From NCBI GenBank assembly GCA_029858245.1, contig JAOUFL010000140.1, positions 1-6,474 on the forward strand: 6,474 nucleotides of DNA. The letters run 5' to 3'. The stretch's first letter is position 1; every line of letters begins with the position of its first letter. This DNA is from Candidatus Zixiibacteriota bacterium. Its GTDB lineage: Bacteria > Zixibacteria > MSB-5A5 > RBG-16-43-9. Below, one piece after another: positions 5,414 through 6,474 of this stretch. The translations under genes were made by a program, and so were the position numbers. The notes under the pieces are model-generated. The model was not told the DNA's origin. It saw nothing but the letters and a program-made list of their open reading frames with translations, and did not search any database.

Positions 5414-6151
5414 GTGTCAAATGAGGATTTAAGAAATATAATATTGAAAAAAGGAAACCTGCCCAGACATATTGCCATAATAATGGATGGGAACGGAAGG
5501 TGGGCGAGAAAAAGGGGATTGCCTCGAATAGCCGGACACAGAGCTGGAGTTAAGACGGTCAAAAGGATAGTCGAGGCTGCAGGTGAGCTAAAACTCTCTT
5601 TTCTTACCCTTTTCACCTTTTCTACTGATAACTGGCAAAGACCCAAAGAAGAGGTCTCAGCAATTATGAACTTGCTTTATGAGACCACAAAAAGGGAGCT
5701 GATCGAATTAGAGAAAAACAATGTCAAGCTTATAGCTACCGGAATCATAGATGAGCTATCCCCCAAGAGGAGGGAGATTTTAAAAAAAGCGATTGAACGG
5801 ACAAAACGCAATACCGGCTTGGTCTTGAACTTAGCTTTAAACTATTCAGGAAGAAGCGAAATCCTGAATGCAGTGAAGAAAATTTCCAGGGATGTATCAG
5901 CGGGACTTGTGACATCAGAAGAGATAGACGAAGATCTTTTTTCCTCCTATCTATATTCTAAGGGACTACCTGATCCCGACTTTCTGATTCGAACATCCGG
6001 CGAGATGCGCATTTCTAATTTTATGCTCTGGCAGACTTCCTATACAGAGCTTTATGTAACTGAGGTCTTATGGCCTGATTTCTCAGTGGAAGATTTTTAT
6101 CAGGCTATATGGGCTTTTCAAAATAGACAGAGACGATTCGGTAAGATTTAA
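5414..6151 (+). CDS. uppS: Isoprenyl transferase (undecaprenyl diphosphate synthase family)
   Basis: 245 residues; E. coli UppS has 253. This cis-prenyltransferase adds isopentenyl units to farnesyl diphosphate to make the lipid carrier for peptidoglycan, acting at the cytoplasmic face of the membrane. The catalytic block HIAIIMDGNGRWARKRG (19-35) holds the essential Asp25 and the GNGR diphosphate loop. FTFSTDNWQRP (67-77) is the family FSxENW motif with Asp for Glu. LNYSGRSEI (142-150) varies the usual NYGGR. The C-terminal signature RTSGEMRISNFMLWQ (193-207), TELY and LWPDF is intact, as is QRRFG near the end. The start GTG at 5414 has AAGGG six bases upstream; the frame is open back to 5330 but offers no ATG, GTG or TTG. 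Chain length of the product cannot be read from sequence. Confidence 0.95.
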   Translation: MSNEDLRNIILKKGNLPRHIAIIMDGNGRWARKRGLPRIAGHRAGVKTVKRIVEAAGELKLSFLTLFTFSTDNWQRPKEEVSAIMNLLYETTKRELIELEKNNVKLIATGIIDELSPKRREILKKAIERTKRNTGLVLNLALNYSGRSEILNAVKKISRDVSAGLVTSEEIDEDLFSSYLYSKGLPDPDFLIRTSGEMRISNFMLWQTSYTELYVTEVLWPDFSVEDFYQAIWAFQNRQRRFGKI

Positions 6152-6164
6152 TACCACTTAATTA

Positions 6165-6474
6165 ATGCAAAATCTACTCACCCGAATTATAGTAGCATTA
6201 ATCTTTATCCCATTTATACTCTATATGTCATATGCTGGTGGGATTCCTTTTATGAGCATGGTGAATTTGCTTATTTTTCTGGGATTATGCGAATTCTCTG
6301 TGATTCTTACAAACAAGAATATACAGATTTCCCTGACACGTTTTGTGTTTTTTGGACTTCTGATTGGAATATCAAGTTATTTCTGGGGAGACAAGTTTTT
6401 CTTTCTTATAATTCTGGTCGGAGTGCTCGTTAATGGGATAATTCAGTTGATTAAAAATAAATTAAATGATGTTA
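6165..6474 (+). CDS. cdsA: Phosphatidate cytidylyltransferase, N-terminal part (3' end outside window)
   Basis: An open frame from ATG at 6165 runs to the window edge without a stop, giving 103 residues. It begins MQNLLTRIIVALIFIPFILY, the typical CdsA opening (NLLTRI followed by a first membrane helix). Further hydrophobic segments follow around residues 30-52, 64-80 and 81-95, with short polar links such as LTNKNIQ. CdsA makes CDP-diacylglycerol from phosphatidate and CTP in the inner membrane. The catalytic C-terminal signature lies beyond the window, so the call rests on the N-terminal pattern and on the position 13 bp after uppS, where cdsA normally sits. No Shine-Dalgarno is visible, so coupling to uppS is likely. 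Confidence 0.85.
   Translation, partial: MQNLLTRIIVALIFIPFILYMSYAGGIPFMSMVNLLIFLGLCEFSVILTNKNIQISLTRFVFFGLLIGISSYFWGDKFFFLIILVGVLVNGIIQLIKNKLNDV

Noticed and set aside
5326..5646. 106-codon minus-strand open frame over the start of uppS
   Set aside because: Antisense to the conserved UppS catalytic region, with no ribosome binding site considered convincing; a shadow of the real gene.
1..6474. CRISPR array, transposon, prophage, tRNA or rRNA
   Set aside because: No spaced direct repeats, transposase or integrase motifs, tRNA cloverleaf or rRNA signature seen; the window is tightly packed with core genes.

Overview
This window is a compact, plus-strand-only stretch of a bacterial chromosome with moderately AT-rich composition (estimated by eye). 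It carries core translation genes followed by nucleotide and envelope genes. The order is rplM-rpsI-(GNAT gene)-rpsB-tsf-pyrH-frr-uppS-cdsA. The rpsB-tsf-pyrH-frr-uppS-cdsA order is widespread in bacteria. The rplM-rpsI pair directly ahead of rpsB-tsf is a layout I associate with the Bacteroidetes/Chlorobi (FCB) side and several uncultured candidate phyla. EF-Ts is the short form of about 200 residues. No gene is recognisable enough to name a species; an uncultured FCB-like or candidate-phylum bacterium is a low-confidence guess.

Layout. Positions 1-673 hold two tandem, diverged copies of a small hydrophobic membrane protein of unknown function, the first cut by the window edge. This unit closes with a strong 11-bp hairpin terminator (714-740). 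Seven bases further on lies a good sigma-70-type promoter (745-772) with a leader of about 86 nt, driving rplM and rpsI (L13 and S9). A GNAT-family acetyltransferase gene (1842-2468) without a clear ribosome binding site separates this pair from rpsB. The 107-nt gap before rpsB is rich in overlapping inverted repeats, as expected of an autoregulatory S2 leader. The run rpsB, tsf, pyrH, frr, uppS, cdsA then continues to the window edge, with cdsA cut off.

How it works together. L13, S9, S2, EF-Ts and RRF build, feed and recycle the ribosome. UMP kinase (PyrH) supplies UDP/UTP for RNA and for UDP-sugar envelope precursors. UppS makes the undecaprenyl carrier for peptidoglycan, and CdsA makes CDP-diacylglycerol for phospholipids. 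The cluster therefore links translation capacity to envelope growth.

I found no dramatic new system: no CRISPR, mobile element, tRNA or rRNA. The points worth a second look are the RNA-level control elements (rplM leader, a possible pseudoknotted rpsB leader, a hairpin over the frr Shine-Dalgarno, poor Shine-Dalgarno spacing at pyrH), the inserted GNAT with a degenerate acetyl-CoA loop, the tandem membrane protein family, and substitutions in PyrH and UppS motifs. The correct start of rpsI is a TTG at 1334, not the in-frame GTG at 1328.
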